Shown piece after piece: positions 1 to 15,100 of a stretch of 64,000 bases of DNA. Below the pieces are notes generated by a model. That model was not told where the DNA came from and made no database searches. It was given only the letters and a program-made list of their open reading frames with translations. Source of the DNA: Neodontobutis hainanensis. Lineage: Eukaryota > Chordata > Actinopteri > Gobiiformes > Odontobutidae. Each line of letters begins with the position of its first letter. Positions within the stretch are counted from its first letter, which is position 1. The translations under genes and the position numbers were made by a program. Location: the NCBI GenBank assembly GCA_024349245.1, contig JALDNG010000048.1, positions 7,726,501 to 7,790,500 on the forward strand, written 5' to 3'.

Positions 1-112
1 GCCTGCAGCATTAACAGCTGTCACCCTGAACTGGTATTCACTTCCCTCAAGCAGACCTGTGATCTTCAGACGAGTATCATAAATGGTGTATGTCTTATTA
101 ACACGGGTCCAC
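1..112 (-). CDS. ttn: titin exon 97 (partial): FN3 C10.7, second part
   Basis: Cut by the window edge. It starts in phase 2 after an AG acceptor at 113-114 and completes an Arg codon, then reads WTRVNKTYTI and continues to the FN3 strand-F signature YQFRVTAVNAAG. It joins exon 96 within the same FN3 domain, just before its conserved Trp. Confidence 0.9.
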
Positions 113-3100
113 CTGATGTAAGATAGAAGAAGCAAACGATGAGGGAGGTTTTCTTAAAGGAAAACCAAATTAAATTTATGTGTTTCCTGAAAGGTAATCC
201 CACCTGGTACTGCTCTTCTCACGTTTGTCCACAATGAAGTTTTTAATTTCACTTCCACCATCACTTTCGGGCTTAAGCCATTCAATAATAACATGCTCCT
301 TAGCAACAGTGGTGGCCTCGGGTGTGCCTGGCTGAGATGGAATGGCTAGGGGAAAGAGGTGGGACATTTTAATAAAGAATAGTGTGTATTTTAACTATGT
401 GTTCAAACAAAAATGAAATCTTACTGTATGCATTTCTGGCAATGACAGGATCAGACTCGAGAGGAACACCAGGACCATATTTGTTGACACCCCGGACTCG
501 GAAAACATACTCATTGTTTTTGATCAGTCGAGAGCTGACACAGGACAGAGACTTGCACTCTGTCTCCATGATGACCCAGTTGAGGCGGCTGGTCTCACGC
601 CGCTCCACAATGTAGTGGGTTACAGTGTCGCCACCGTCCTCCAGAGGAATCTTCCAAGACACAGTGCACTTTTCTTCAGTCACTCTGCTGATCACAATCT
701 TGTCGGCCGGGGCTCCAGGAGTGTCTAAGAGGGATAAATAAAATATTTGGTTACACACATCCGCAAACATTTACAAGCTTCATCACTTTTTATCATGTTA
801 TAATTTTTTACCTAGAACTTTAACGCTGACAGTGGCCGTCTTTACACCGCTGGCATTCTTCACAGTAAGGATGTATCTGCCTGTGTCATATCTGTCACAG
901 TTCTTGATGACAGCCATGGCTCTAGTTGAAGTGTAGGTCAGAGAGTATTTCTCTCCTAGCTCCAGGATCTTGTCTCCCTTGGCCCAGTAGACTGTGGGCT
1001 CTGGTTTACCACCCACAGCTCCATCAAGCACCAGGTCGGAGCCAGCCATAACGGTAACGGTCTCACCCACGAGCTTGCTGTCTAACTCAGCTTTGGGTGG
1101 TGCTATAACAAAAAAAGATACAATCCGTCAGTATGACAAGCACAATGGTTAAAATGCAAATCTCAAAAATTACCGAAAATACTTTTGATATTTGATATAT
1201 ATTATTGGTATTTTAATATATCTTAGAATCATTTTCTAGAGAAAGTCAGTAGTTGAACAGAAGCATTATTTAAAACCCATGTGTTCATTTTAAACTTACA
1301 GTATTCATCTTTGCAGGTAACAGGTCCAGTTGTCTCAGAGGGAGCACTCTGGACACCAGCGGCATTCTTGGCGATAACGCGGTACTCGTAGGTATCTCCC
1401 TCTCCCAGGTTAGTGACAGTGAAATAGTTCTCAGTGATTGTAGTGTAGTTACACTTCAGCCAGCGGTTGTCATCCCATTCATCCGTGCTGTAGACTTTTC
1501 TTTCCACAATGTAGCCAACAATCTTGCTGCCACCATCATTGAAAGGCACGGTCCAGCAAATAGACACGGTGGAACGAGTAATGTCGGTCACCTCAGGCTT
1601 ACCAGGGGGATCTAAGTAAAAAAAAGGTAAGTGAATATTTATTTTTATTTTTTAATTGATGGAAATATGCTCTGGCTGTGTTATTTTTATATAAAACCAG
1701 GCCATGTATTTTTTTTTCTTGTCAATTGATCATTTAAAAAGCACTTTACTTACCGACAGGGTTGAGAGCCAAGACCGGTCTGGAGGCCCCGCTGGCTTTG
1801 CTGATTCCAGCAATGTTCATAGCATATACTCTGAACTGGTACTCCAGGCCCTCAATCACAGTGGACACCTTGTAATGGCACTCGAGGCAGGGCAGCTTGT
1901 TCTCACGCACCCAGAGTATAGTGTTTCTCTCCTTCTTCTCAATCCAATAGCCTGTCACTTTGCTGCCGCCGTCAGCATATGGCACATCCCATTTTATATT
2001 GATGGCACTGGCTGTTACGGATACGACATCCGGACTAGATGGAGGACTTGGAGGAACTGTGGAAATTCAATGACAAATTTAGCTGCTTACTTTAAATTTT
2101 TTACACTACTTTATAAATGTTACTTACCAAATGGATGTTCAATAACCACTGCTGCAGACTCAATGGACTTGCTGACTCCAAATTTATTCTCGGCGCAAAC
2201 TCTGAAAGTGTACTCCATGTATTTAGTCAGATGAGTGACTTTGATGGTGGTTCTCTTCACACTAGAGTTGACCACTTGCCAGGAGGCAGAGCCAGACTCA
2301 CGTTTCTCCACAATGTAGTTAGCAATATCCGTGCCTCCATCATCTGCTGGCTCGGACCAGGACAAGTTGCAGGACTCTGAGGAAACTCCCGAAATCTCCA
2401 AGGGGCCTGTGGGGGGAGATGGTCTGCCCACTACAACCACGGTCACAGTGAATGTCTTCACTCCCGCCACATTTTCCAGGATCAGATAATATTTTCCACT
2501 GTCACTTCTCTTGCTGTCTCTAACTACCAGAGTGGTTCTTTCCTTTGTGGTTCTAATTGAAACTCTGTCAGTCTCCTTCAGTTTCATCTCTTCCAGCTTC
2601 CAGATGACTTTAGGAGCAGGTCTGCCACTGATTGGGATGTCTATTGTGAAGGTGTTGGCGGTCTTGCAAGTGATGAGCTGGTTAGTGATGCTGCTGAGGT
2701 CAGCTGTGGGCTCAATGCGAGGCTCCTTGACGACCACAGAGCCAAAGGTTCCCTGGGGATCACTGACTCCTGCATCATTCTTGGCTTTCACTCTGAAGTC
2801 GTACTCTGTGTTTTCAATCAGACCATCTACCAGCATTTTTGTTAGCTTGGTCTCTCCAGCAACAACCCAGTGGTCGGCTCCCTTAACTCTGAATTCAACT
2901 ACGTAACCTCTAATGCGGCTGCCTCCGTCGTGCTCAGGCTTCAGCCAAGCCAGAGAAACAGTGGAGCTGGTGGTGTCCACAACATCAAGCCTCTTTGGAG
3001 GAGCAGATTCCTCAGTAGCAATGACTGGCTCCGTCATCTCATGAGCCTCTCCTTGGCCGTATTGATTAACAGCAATCACTCTGAACAGATAGGGCACACC

Positions 3101-6100
3101 AATTTCCAGACCGGTCACCCTGATCATTTGGCGAGAGCATTTAGTGCTGACCTCCTGCCATGCAAGCCGACTAGCCTCGCGCTTGTCAACAATGTAGTGA
3201 TGGATTCTGGATCCTCCATCATTTGTGGGAGCATCCCACATTAATGTCAAGGCTCCACGGGTGACATCCTTGAAGGAAATGGCTGCAGGAGGTCCAGGTG
3301 TATCCAGCACTTTGACTGTAAATGTAATGGACTTGTGTCCACTGTTGTTCTCCAATGACAGTGTGTATTTACCAGCTTCATATCTTGTGCAGCCCTCAAT
3401 TGTCAGAGTGGAGAAGGAGTCTGAGGTGTTGACATCAGCCATGACAGGGAGCTCTCCATCTGCCCTAGACCAAATGGCAAGAGGAGCTGGTTTGCCTCTA
3501 AAGGCAACATGGAGAGTGACAGTGCCTCCATTCTTAATAATATGGGTCTGCTTAAAATCAGCACCAATGTCCATTTCAGGAGACGTCAGCCTATCCAGAG
3601 CTTGGACAGAGCTGGGCATCACTGAGGCGTCACCCACTCCAGATCCGTTCACAGCACTGACTCTGAACTTGTAGAGCTCTCCAGGCTTCAGACCCTTGGC
3701 GGTGTACTTTGTGTCTATGCACAACTCACTGTTGACTCTGTGCCACTCTTCCAGACTGGCCTTACACATGTCAATGTTGTAGCCAATGATTTCCAGGCCA
3801 CCGTCAAACACTGGCTTGGTCCATTCTAGAGTCACAGAGGACTTAGATGAATCAATTACCTATTTCACAAGAGAAGGAAAAAATATTTAGAAGGTTTTAA
3901 TTCTGTTATTTCAACATAGTATAGTTCTAATGTAAGCTTACATTATATGCATTATTACATATTAGCACATTGGAGACCCACTAAAAGTAAATTTTCTTTG
4001 CAAATTAATTCAGATTTACCTTGATCAAAGTAGGGGCACTTGGAGCGCAAGTTGGCTCTCTGCATTTGAAGAGTCTAGAAGTACTGCTGGCTGGTCCCAC
4101 ACCAGCGCCATTTTCTGCCATGACACGGAACTCATACTCATTTCCTTCTGTTAGGTGTGTGACACGGTGTCTCAGCTCTGTTATTGGCCTCTTGGAGGAG
4201 ACCTTTAACCAACGCAGACTCTTCTTTTCTCTTCTCTCCAAGATGTAGTGCTTGATCTCATTGCCTCCATCTGTCCTAGGCCTGGTCCAGCCCAGGGTAA
4301 TGCTGTCGCCAGTGATGTGGGTAGCATCTGGGGTGCCAGGGGCATCAGGCACAGCTAGAAAAGGAGGGATGAGATAAGTAATGTTTGTTTAATATGGGTT
4401 TAGATTTTTCAGTCCCAAAAGAGTTTATCTAAGGCTATACCGTTATTATATTCAAATAAAATACACAGTGATATTTTGGTATAATACTTATCTTTTCAGG
4501 AACTTACTGTATTGCATCTGGGCAATAATAGGATCCGAGTCCAGAGGTTTGCCAACACCAAACTTGTTAACAGCAGAGACTCTAAACTGGTATTCATTGC
4601 CCTTAATAAGGTTGGTAGCATTGAAAGAGCAGGCTTCACACTTAGAGGTCACCGTAGCCCATGAGATTCTGGAGGTCTCCCTCTTTTCAACCACATAATG
4701 TGTGATGGCAGCACAGCCATCGTTCTCTGGGGGATTCCACCACACAGTACATTTCTCAGCAGTAATGCCAGTAAAACGAATGGGACCCTCAACTGGTCCA
4801 GGAGTATCTGATGGAAAAAATAATAAAACATGTAAATAAAAAAAATCTGCTTTTGCTATTAAATAATAGTATTGGTATAAGAAGTATATCTTGTTAAGTC
4901 TAATCAAGCATTCTCACAAATAATATGTAAAATAACCATTTTGCCCACCATGTACTCTGACGTTGACATCAGCCTTTTTGGTACCAGAACTGTTCTTGGC
5001 TTCAACGGTGTAGATTCCACGATGGTTCCTGTCTGCATCCCGAATGAATAGGCTACTTGTGCCAATGCCAGTGATGATCTCAATGTCAATTATGGTCCTC
5101 TTGTCAATTTCTTTGCCATCTTTGTACCACAACACCTGTGGAACTGGACGTCCAGTAATGTTGCAGTTGAGTCTGACGCTTTCTCCAGCTCTCAGGGAGA
5201 GCACTTGATCAGGAGACCATTCAATATCAGGAGCAACTAAAAAGAGGCAGACAAAAGACAAAATGAGCATTCACAACAATAGGCCGAAGGCTTCAATTGT
5301 CACAGTTTATTATACGTACTGCTCTCATCCTTTGTCATAATGTATGCAGAGGCATTGGATGGTGGACTAACAGTGCCCACAGCATTCCGGGCGATCACTC
5401 TGAACTCAAATCTGTCTCCAGGAGATAGACCAGTTACAGTGAAATGGGTTTCACTGATGTCAATAAAGTTGCATCGCAGCCATTTTCCTCTGCCTTGGCG
5501 TCTTTCAACACTGTAGGCAACAATCTTGCTGCCTCCATCTCTCTTAGGGATGTCCCACTGCAAAGTAACTGAGTCTCTGGTCACATCAATGCAGACAGGA
5601 GTACCAGGTGGATCTACGAGAAACAACACAACTTATTATAACTAACAGAAAAGTAAAGGACTTTTAAAAATAAATATTTATACGGTATACTCACCAACAG
5701 GGGAGATAGCCAGGGCATGTTTGCTCTGCTCGCTAACAGGGCTAAGGCCAGCATTGTTTTCAGCATAGACCCTGAAGGAGTACTCAAGACCTTCCATCAG
5801 GCCAATTATCCTGTACTCTCTGTTTGAGATGATGCTGGAGTTTACCTTCTGCCACAGCAAGCTGTTCCTATCCTTTTTCTCAACATGGTAGCCCAAAATA
5901 GGAGAGCCTCCATCAAAGCCTGGGGCCTCCCACTTGATTGTCATGCCATCGCTGCTGATGTTATATGCCACGGGCTTTCCAGGAGGGCCTGGGGGTTTGT
6001 ACTGATGCTGGGCAATAACTTCAGAAGAGTTGAGAGGCTCACTGACTCCAAACTTGTTCTCTGCACGAACTCTGAACTGATATTGAGTACCCTTGACCAG

Positions 6101-9100
6101 GTTAGGAATCTTGAAGCTTGTTCTGACAACACTAGAACATATCATCTTCCAGTTTGCCTGAGAAGTCTCACGTTTCTCCACACTATAGCAGGAGATCTCA
6201 CTGCCTCCATCATCCTTAGGAATATCCCAGGAAATGATGATGCTCTGGGCTTTGATTTCATCAAAGCGAATGGGTCCAACTGGTGGAGAGGGGGGGCCTA
6301 GGGTGATCACATTAATGTCAAAGTAATTCTTAATGATTCTATTATCCAAAACCAGAGTGTACTGGCCAGCATGCTCCTTCTTGGCTCCTCTGACTGTTAC
6401 AGCAGTCTTGTTGTCAGTTGTCCTGAAGCGAATCTTATCACTCTCCTTTAGAGGCAGGTTATCCTTAAGCCAGCTTATTGTGGGCTTTGGTTTTCCCTTA
6501 AAGGGCAGCTCAATGTAGATGTTCTGGCCAATACGAACAGCCAGTTCACCATTGGGATAGTCAGTGAGATTGGCCTGAGGAGGAATGACAAAGTCCTTCA
6601 CTGTAATTGGACCAATCGGGAGAAGTCACCTGTACCCTTTTCATTCTTAGCAAACACCCTGAAGTCCATGATAGCGTTCTCTTTGAGGCCTGTAACCTCG
6701 CAGCTGCAGCGCTTGCATGATGCACCCAAGGTCCAGGTGGGGTCTTCCTTTGTTCTTTTCTCAATAATATATTCAGTAATGTAACTGCCACCATCATGGT
6801 CAGGCTTGGACCACTGCAGGGTGACAGAGGTTTTTGTAGAATCTAGCATCACAAGATCTTTAACACCTCCAGGAGTTTCTGTGGCTCTGACAGGCTCAGT
6901 GGTCTCACAAGTGTCACCGATACCATACTCGTTTTCAGCAGAAACACGGAAGAAGTAAGCCACATCTTCCTCCAAACCAGAAACCTTGTATGTTGTGTTG
7001 GCACACTCATTAGTAATAACCTGGTATGCCTTCATTGTGGAGGCCTTCTTTTCAACAATGTAATTAGTGACAGGGGAACCACCATCAATGAGCGGAGCCT
7101 CCCAGCTAAGGGTAAGTTTTCCTCTTGTGACATTCTTGACTATGAGTTTTTGACAAGTTGATGGGCTGTCCAGGACCTTTAGTGAAACAGTGATAATCTT
7201 GGGTTCTCCAACGCCATTCTCAATCTCTAAGAGGTACTTTCCACAGTCATCCCGAGTGACTTTGGGGATAAGAAGGGTGGTGGAACACTCAGTGCTGTTG
7301 ATGGTGTAGCGATGATCACCAGCTATGTTGCGATCTCCACGGCGCCAGGTGACATTTGGGGTCGGACGACCCTTCAAAGGAATAAACACTTCCACATCAC
7401 GGCCTGCTCTGGCAATGTAATGTGTTGTCATTTGGACGTCCAAGTCCAGGTCAGCTTCCTCTGTTAGGAAAATTTTGAGATTAATTATTTTAGCAATGGC
7501 ATGTTCAAGCAAATCTTTGTAAATTCTTTCAATATATTTTTCTTTTTTTTTTTAACACAAACCCAAGATGTCCTTGGCTTGCACAGGCTGATACATCTTA
7601 ATGTCTTCTCCTTTGCCCTTGCAGTTGACAGCCGAGACTCTGAAGTAGTAGTATACTCCAGGTTTGAGGTGGGACACCACATACTCACAGGATGTGACAT
7701 GAGGGTTAGTAATCACCCATTCTTTTTCCTCTGAGTTCATATGCTCCAAAATGTAGTGTGTAATTTCACTGCCACCATCATAGACTGGCCTCTCCCAGCC
7801 CAGTGTGATGGAGGTTTTTGTTGAATCAACAACACGCAGTTTGGATGGCTCTCCAGGTAGATCTGAAAATGACACAAGGCAAGACATTTTGTAAATTACA
7901 ATTTACAAGCAAAGATAGTTTATTAATTGGTTTGATCCCCAAGACCTACCAATTGGATCATATGCTCTATAGAGATCAGATGCCTCTGAATAGTTTCCTG
8001 CACCAGCCTTGTTGACAGCACAAACTCTGTACTGGTACTCATTGTTCTCCACAAGGTTGGTAACTTTCTGCCTAGTATCTCTTATGGTGCCCTTCACCAC
8101 CTGAGCCAAAAAACACATTTCTATGAGATTCTGGCATTTTCTTTTATCAATTATAAATGCATTAAGAAACAAGTAATTGATTACAAACCTTAAACCATTG
8201 TAGACTCTTCTTTTCTCTTTTCTCCAAATAGTAACCATCAATGTCACTGCCTCCATCTAATGCTGGCCTTTCCCAGATCACAGTCATAGTGGATTTTGTG
8301 ATCATTGTCACCTTAGGTATGGATGGTTCACTTGGTTGAACTGTTAAAAAATACAATAGGTTTAGTTTGCATATACATGTCTGTGTTTAACTTAATTTTT
8401 ATTATAGGCAAAACCTACCAAAAGCATTCTTTGCGATAATAGGTTCAGACTCCAGTGGGTCACCAATGCCATATTTGTTGACTCCACGGATCCTAAAGAT
8501 ATATTCATTGCCCTGGATGAGTCTTGGCACATTGACAATGCAGTCAATCAGTTTCTCCGAGACAATGGACCACATCACTCTGCTGGTTTCTCTCTTCTCA
8601 ACAATGTAATGTGTAACCATGGCCCCACCCTCATCAGAAGGCGGAGACCACATAATGGTGATGTTGTCTGCTGTAACCTTCTTAAACTGAATCTCTCCAG
8701 CAGGAGGTCCTGGTTTGTCTGTAAAAAAAGGCTCCTACTTCAGCATTTGGTCTAAATATTTTCTGTTATACTGTACCATAATATACTGTTTTAAGTACCT
8801 TGAATTAGAAGCCTGACCACAGCACATGCAGATCCCATGGAGTTCTTCACCTTGACTTCATATGTTCCTGAGTTTAGACGAGTGGTTTCCCTCAGGAACA
8901 AACTAGTGGATTCAGATGTGTGTTTAAATGAAATCTGGGCAGAAGGTTTGAGCTCCCTGCCATCCTTCATCCATTCAATTGTAGGAGCAGGCTTGGCAGT
9001 AATATTAAACTTGAGCTCAACATTGGATTCAGCCTTGTATTTAACCTCCTGAAGATACTCTTGAGGTATTTCAATCTCTGGTGCACCTGATTGAAAAAGA

Positions 9101-12100
9101 AAATATAATTTCAAATTGTGTGAAGATTAATTTAATTTCTAAACATGCTAGAAATCAACTGGACATTGACCATAAAGTTGAAGATTAAAAACCAGATTAC
9201 TTTTGACTTACCATAAGTGTCTACACATGTTGCTGGTCCGGCAGTCATGGAGGGGTTGCTGATTGAGCCTACAGCATTCTTTGCCATGACTCTAAACTCA
9301 TAGGATTCATCTTGAGTAAGGCCAGTAACAATGAAGCGTGTGTCAGAAACATTGGTGAGATTAGCTTTGGACCACTTGCCACTGGTGCCCTCTCTCTTTT
9401 CAATGAAGTAGCCAGTGATTGGTGATCCACCATCATAGTTAGGTTTCTGCCAAGCCAGACTAATGGAGTTCTTGGTGATATCGTTGATACGAAGGTTTAC
9501 AGGTGGCTCTGCAGGAACAGCAAATGTTTATGATGTAATATCTGCCATACACTTTCATGTTAAGAAGGGACTTTTTTATTTTGCAACTTACCACAAGCAT
9601 CAATAGCCAGCACAGGGTCAGAAACCTTGCTGAACGCACTGACACCAGCTGCATTTTCAGCTGCCACCTTGAACTCATAAATCAATCCAGCATTGATGTT
9701 TGCAACCTTACAGTGGGTAGCACGAATCACCATTTTGTTAACTCTCTGCCACAGAATACTATTCTTGTCTTTCATCTGGAGATGGTAGCCAAACACATGG
9801 CTGCCGCCATCTGACTTGGGCTCCTTCCAGGCAACAGTTATGGTCTCCCTGGTCACAGCAGTGATCTCTGGTGTGGATGGGGCATCAGGAATAGCTGGAG
9901 AGGAAGGGATGGATAAGAGACTGATTTTTAATTTATATTTACAAAAGAAAAAAGTGATTGGAGATGAAAATAAAGTTTACTTACTATAAGGCAGGTTGAC
10001 AGATACTGATGGAGAATCAATATGCTCACTTAATCCATATCTGTTTTCAGCCCTGATTCTGAACTGATAAGCAAGCCCAGTGGTAAGTTTCATGATCTTC
10101 ATGGTACAGCGAGCTACAGCAGATGAGACATCCATCCAGTTGGCGGTAGTTGTCTCCCTCTTTTGCACAATATAGTTGGTAATAGGGCTGCCACCGTCAT
10201 ATGCAGGTGGGAGCCACTTCAGACTTACACTGTCTTCTGTAATATCAAATAGCTCCACAGGTCCAACTGGAGCACTGGGACGGTCCAGAACCACAATATT
10301 AATGGAGGACTTGGTGGTACCACTTGAGTTTGCAGCTGTAATGTCATAGCGTCCAGAGTCTCCAGCAATGCTCTCCCGAAGAGTGATCTTGATGCTGTCA
10401 AGAGTGACTTCAGAGTTGAACCTCATTGTTGACTTGAGTGCAACATTATCTTTTGAGAGAGTGACCTTAGGCAAAGGTTTGCCTGTCAGTGGAATTTCAC
10501 ACTTAAGGGTGGATCCAGCTCTTACATACACAGTGTTATGGGGGAAGTCCTTCATGTTAACTTCAGGTGGTTCTGGAGACATAAAAGTGAAAGGGTTACA
10601 ATAAACAGTTATAAACAAGAAATAGTGTTGACAGTGTTACACACATGTAATACACTAATATACACTAGTGTGTTACTTACCAAGCTGGTCTTTTACTGTC
10701 ACAGGGGTGAGCATTTCCTTGGCATCACTAAATCCAGAAGCATTTTCAGCTTTCACTCTAAAGAAGTATTCAGCATTCTCTCTCAAACCAGACACTGTGA
10801 AGTGAATGAACTTAGTGAAACCACACTTGACCCATTTATCTTGACCTTTCTCCAAAGCCTCTACAAAGTAGCCTGTAATTCTGCTGCCTCCATCCTGTTC
10901 AGGTTTGACCCAGGCCAGGGATATGCTGTCTTTGTTCACCTCAGTCACTCCCAGCTTGGGCGGTGGGCTTGGTTTTTCTGAAAGATTAACATACAATTAG
11001 TATGAACCTAAAATAGTTATGTATCTTATCTGAATTGAATTACCAAAAAACAGCTTAATACCTGAGATTTTGGTTCCCTCTTTGGTTTCAGCAGGGACAC
11101 CAATGCCATACTCATTCTCGCCTGTCACCCTGAAGTAGAAGACTCCACCCTCTGGTAGGTCAGTGACCTTGTATGTGAGCCTGTGGCATGTGTCAGTAAG
11201 TCTAGTCCAACCCTTTTTACTTGCTTCACGAATATCAACATGGTAGTTTTTGACAGGCCCTCCTCCCTCATTCTCAGGAGTGTCCCAAGTAACAGTAGCA
11301 GAGCTCTTGGTCACTTCCTTGACTTCAACATGTGCAGGAGGTCCAGGTGAGTCCAGGACTCTGACACTGAGTGTCAGAGAGGCAGTTCCAGCCACACTGG
11401 ACAAAGTGACTGTATATTTACCAGAGTCATTACGGGTGGCTTTCTCCAAAGTAAGGGAAGTGAACGTGTCTGTGGTATCAATTACAGCACGGACTCTTAG
11501 GTCAACATCAGGTTTAGTCCATGTGACATTAGGAATTGGTTTGCCCCTGAAAGGTACTGTCAAGGTGAATGAGCTTGCATCTTTCACAATAAGAGTCTTC
11601 CTCATTTCATTACTGATGTCAAACACTGGCTCTTCCTCTTTTTCTTTGGCAACCTGTCTGTCTGACTCAGGGCTAGGCTCACTGACTCCAATCTTGTTGA
11701 TGGACTTGACTACAAACACATATTCAACCCCAGGGGTCAGCCCCACAACTGTGAACTCTGTATTCTTGGTGTTCTGCACACCAACAAACCATTCATCATC
11801 CATACTCTTCCTGTACTCTACTCTGTAACCAGTCACAGGTGCCCCACCGTCAAACAGTGGTTTGTTCCATGACAGAGTCACTGTGGTCTTAGTAGAATCA
11901 ATAATTTTTGGCTTAGCGGGAGGGGAAGGCAGGAACTGTGGGTCTTCAGCTTTGGTGAGTGGGCAAGGGGTGCTGGGAGCACTAAGTCCAGCAGCATTCT
12001 CTGCAAATACTCTGTATTCATACTCACAGCCATCCCGAAGGTTTGAGGCTTTGACTCTAAGGTCATAAACAGGCTTTTTGTTGACACGACACCAGCGAAG

Positions 12101-15100
12101 TCCAGTTTTCTCTCTCCTTTCAATGACATAGCCAGAGATACTGCTTCCGCCATCAGAAACTGGACGATCCCAGCAGATGGTCATGGCTTCACTTGTAACT
12201 GCAGTTACCTGGACATTAGTAGGAGCAGCAGGAAAGGTAAATGGATCCATAGCCTTGACGGGATCACTCTCCAAGGGCTCACCATCTCCATATTTGTTAA
12301 CTCCTCTGACTCTGAAGATGTACTCATTTCCTTTAAGAAGCTTGGTCACTTTACAGGTTGTGGCCTTCATGTCATTATAGACTAAGGTCCATGCAAGACG
12401 GCTGGTCTCACGTTTCTCCACAATGTAGTGCATGATTTCAGCTCCACCGTTCTCTTGAGGGGGTCCCCAGGTAATGGTGCACTTCTCTGCTGTGAGTCCA
12501 GACACTGCCAAAGGTCCAGAAGCAGGGCCAGGCCTGTCTAGAACCTTGCAGTTTACAGCCACAGACCTTGTTCCTGCCACATTGTGCAGTGTCAAAACAT
12601 ACTGGCCAGAGTCCCTTCTAATAGCGTCTCTGACAATAAGGGTAGTTGCAAAGTTGGTGGATGTGATTTCACATCTAGCTTTAGCCTCAATTTCTTTTCC
12701 ATCCTTGGACCAAGAAACTACTGGGAGTGGTCGCCCTGTGATTTCAGCATCAATTTTAATGATATCTCCAGCCTTAATAACAACAAGCTGTCTGAGACTA
12801 TCTTCCATAATGATGGTTGGTGGGTCCACATCATCCTTCACTGTGATAGGTCCTGTGTTTTCTGAACAAGCACTCAACTGCTCAGCGGAATTCTTAGCAA
12901 TTACATGGAAGTCGTATTGGACATCTTCTGTGAGCCCTGTGACATCAAAATAGGTGTCTTGGAGATTGGTGAAGTTGCATTTCAGCCAGCGCCCATGTGG
13001 AAGTTCTCTCCGTTCGACAATATAGCCAGTAATCTTGATACCACCATCATACTCAGGCTTCTCCCAGAAGAGGGATACTGAAGTTCTGGTAATATTGGTG
13101 ACTCTAAGGTTATGTGGTGATTGGCAAGGATCTCTGGCTGCCACAGGTTCACAAGGCTTAGTGCATGGTCCAATGCCAGCAATATTTTCTGCATAGATTC
13201 TGAACTGATAGAGGAGGCCTTCTTCAATGCCAGTCATTTTAAACTGATTTTCAGTTACCAGGCCTCTACTAACTTTTGTCCACAGGATGCTACTTTGGTC
13301 TTTGCATTCAACATGATAACCAATAACAGGACTACCACCATCACTAGCAGGTTTTCCCCATACAACAAGCATGCCATACTTGCTGGAACTGGCAACACGA
13401 AGGTTGGTAGGTGAGCCAGGTGGCTCAAATGGATACTGAGCAACAACAGGGGCAGAGTCAATGGAGTGGCTCTTGCCATAACGATTTTCAGCTGCAACAC
13501 GGAATTGGTATTCTGTTCCCTGATTGAGTCGGGTAACTTTAATTGATGTTCTGGCCACAGTGGCTGACACAATCTGCCATGTTGTTGTTGTAGTGTCTCT
13601 CTTCTCCACCACATAGTTATTAATTTGGCAACCACCGTCATAAACAGGAGCATCCCATGACAGACAGATGAAATCGGCGCTTACCTCGTCCATTTTTATA
13701 TTGCTGGGTGGGCCAGGTTTGTCCAGGATTATTACAGAGATTTCAGCTGTCTTGGTGCCTACAGAGTTGGTCAAAGTGATCTCATACTTCCCTATATCCT
13801 CCTTGGTTGCATCCTTGATAAGTATTTTGGATGAAGTCTTAGAATTAACCACATTGACCCTTGTTGTTTGTTTTAATGTATGGCCATCCTTCTTCCAAGA
13901 CACCTCAGGCTGAGGTCTGCCCTTGAAAGGCACATCAATCTTCAGATCATCTCCTGCTTTTACACTGTAAGTGTTAAACATCAGGTTAAAGGTTGGTTCA
14001 AATGTAATGTCTTTTACTACAACTGGGTTAGCCAAAGGCTTGGGATCACTGTTACCCTTGTCATTGACTGCAATGACCCTGAATGAGTATTCCTCTCCAG
14101 AGATAAGTCCTCCAACAGTAGTCTCCAGTGCTTTTGACTCACTGCACACAGTCCATTTGTCATCCCCCTTAGGCTGCATTTCCACAATATAGTTGGTAAT
14201 TTTGCTGCCTCCATCGTGATCAGGTTTCTCCCATAGAAGTGTGACAGTATGACGAGTCACATCAACTACCACAATCTTTCCGGGAGGCAAAGGAGCTTCT
14301 GAAACCTTGACTTGATCTGTGGAGGCAGACAGTCCAACTCCCAACTCATTCACAGCAAGCACACGGAAATAGTACCTGCCACCCTCCTGTAGATCAGAAA
14401 CAATGTAGGAGTTTCTCACACAATTTGTGCTCACACTAGTAAAAGCCATTCTCTTCTGTTCTCTCTTTTCTACAATATAGTGTGATATCTTAGCTCCACC
14501 ATCAATGAGAGGAGGCTCCCAGGAAAGAGAAACAGAACTTCTCTTGACATCCTTAACTTCTAGGTTGGTGGGAGCACTGGGTGAGTCCAGAACTCTGACA
14601 TTAATGAATGCAGATTTGGAGCCACTGAGGTTCTCAAGGGTCAGAACATATTTTCCTGTGTCAAACCTGTCAACATTCTCAATTACCAGCATTGTGTAGG
14701 AGCTTGTAACTTCAATCTGTGCATGCTCGTTTAACGAACCATCAGCCTTTGACCATCTGACCTCAGGCTCAGGTTTTCCTTTAATTGGCACAAACAAACG
14801 CAGTGTAGCAGCGGCACGAATATTAACCATTTTTCTGAGGTCAGCATCAAGCTCAATTTCTGGAGCCTCAAACTTTTCAGCAGCAATCACAATACAAGGT
14901 AGGTTCACATACTCTCCAACTCCTTCACCATTAATGGCACTAATACGGAAGTTGTACTCAGCATTCTCCTTCAGTTTCTTGACTGTGTAGTTTGTAGCCT
15001 GAACACCAGTGTGTGGTGTGCAAATAAGCCACTCATCATCTGTTGCCTCCTTCATCTCCACCATGTATCCAGTTATTGGTGCTCCACCATCATAAATAGG

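Noticed and set aside
6598..6628. Programmed ribosomal frameshifting in titin
   Set aside because: There is no slippery heptamer at the junction and no precedent in titin; a missing base explains it more simply.
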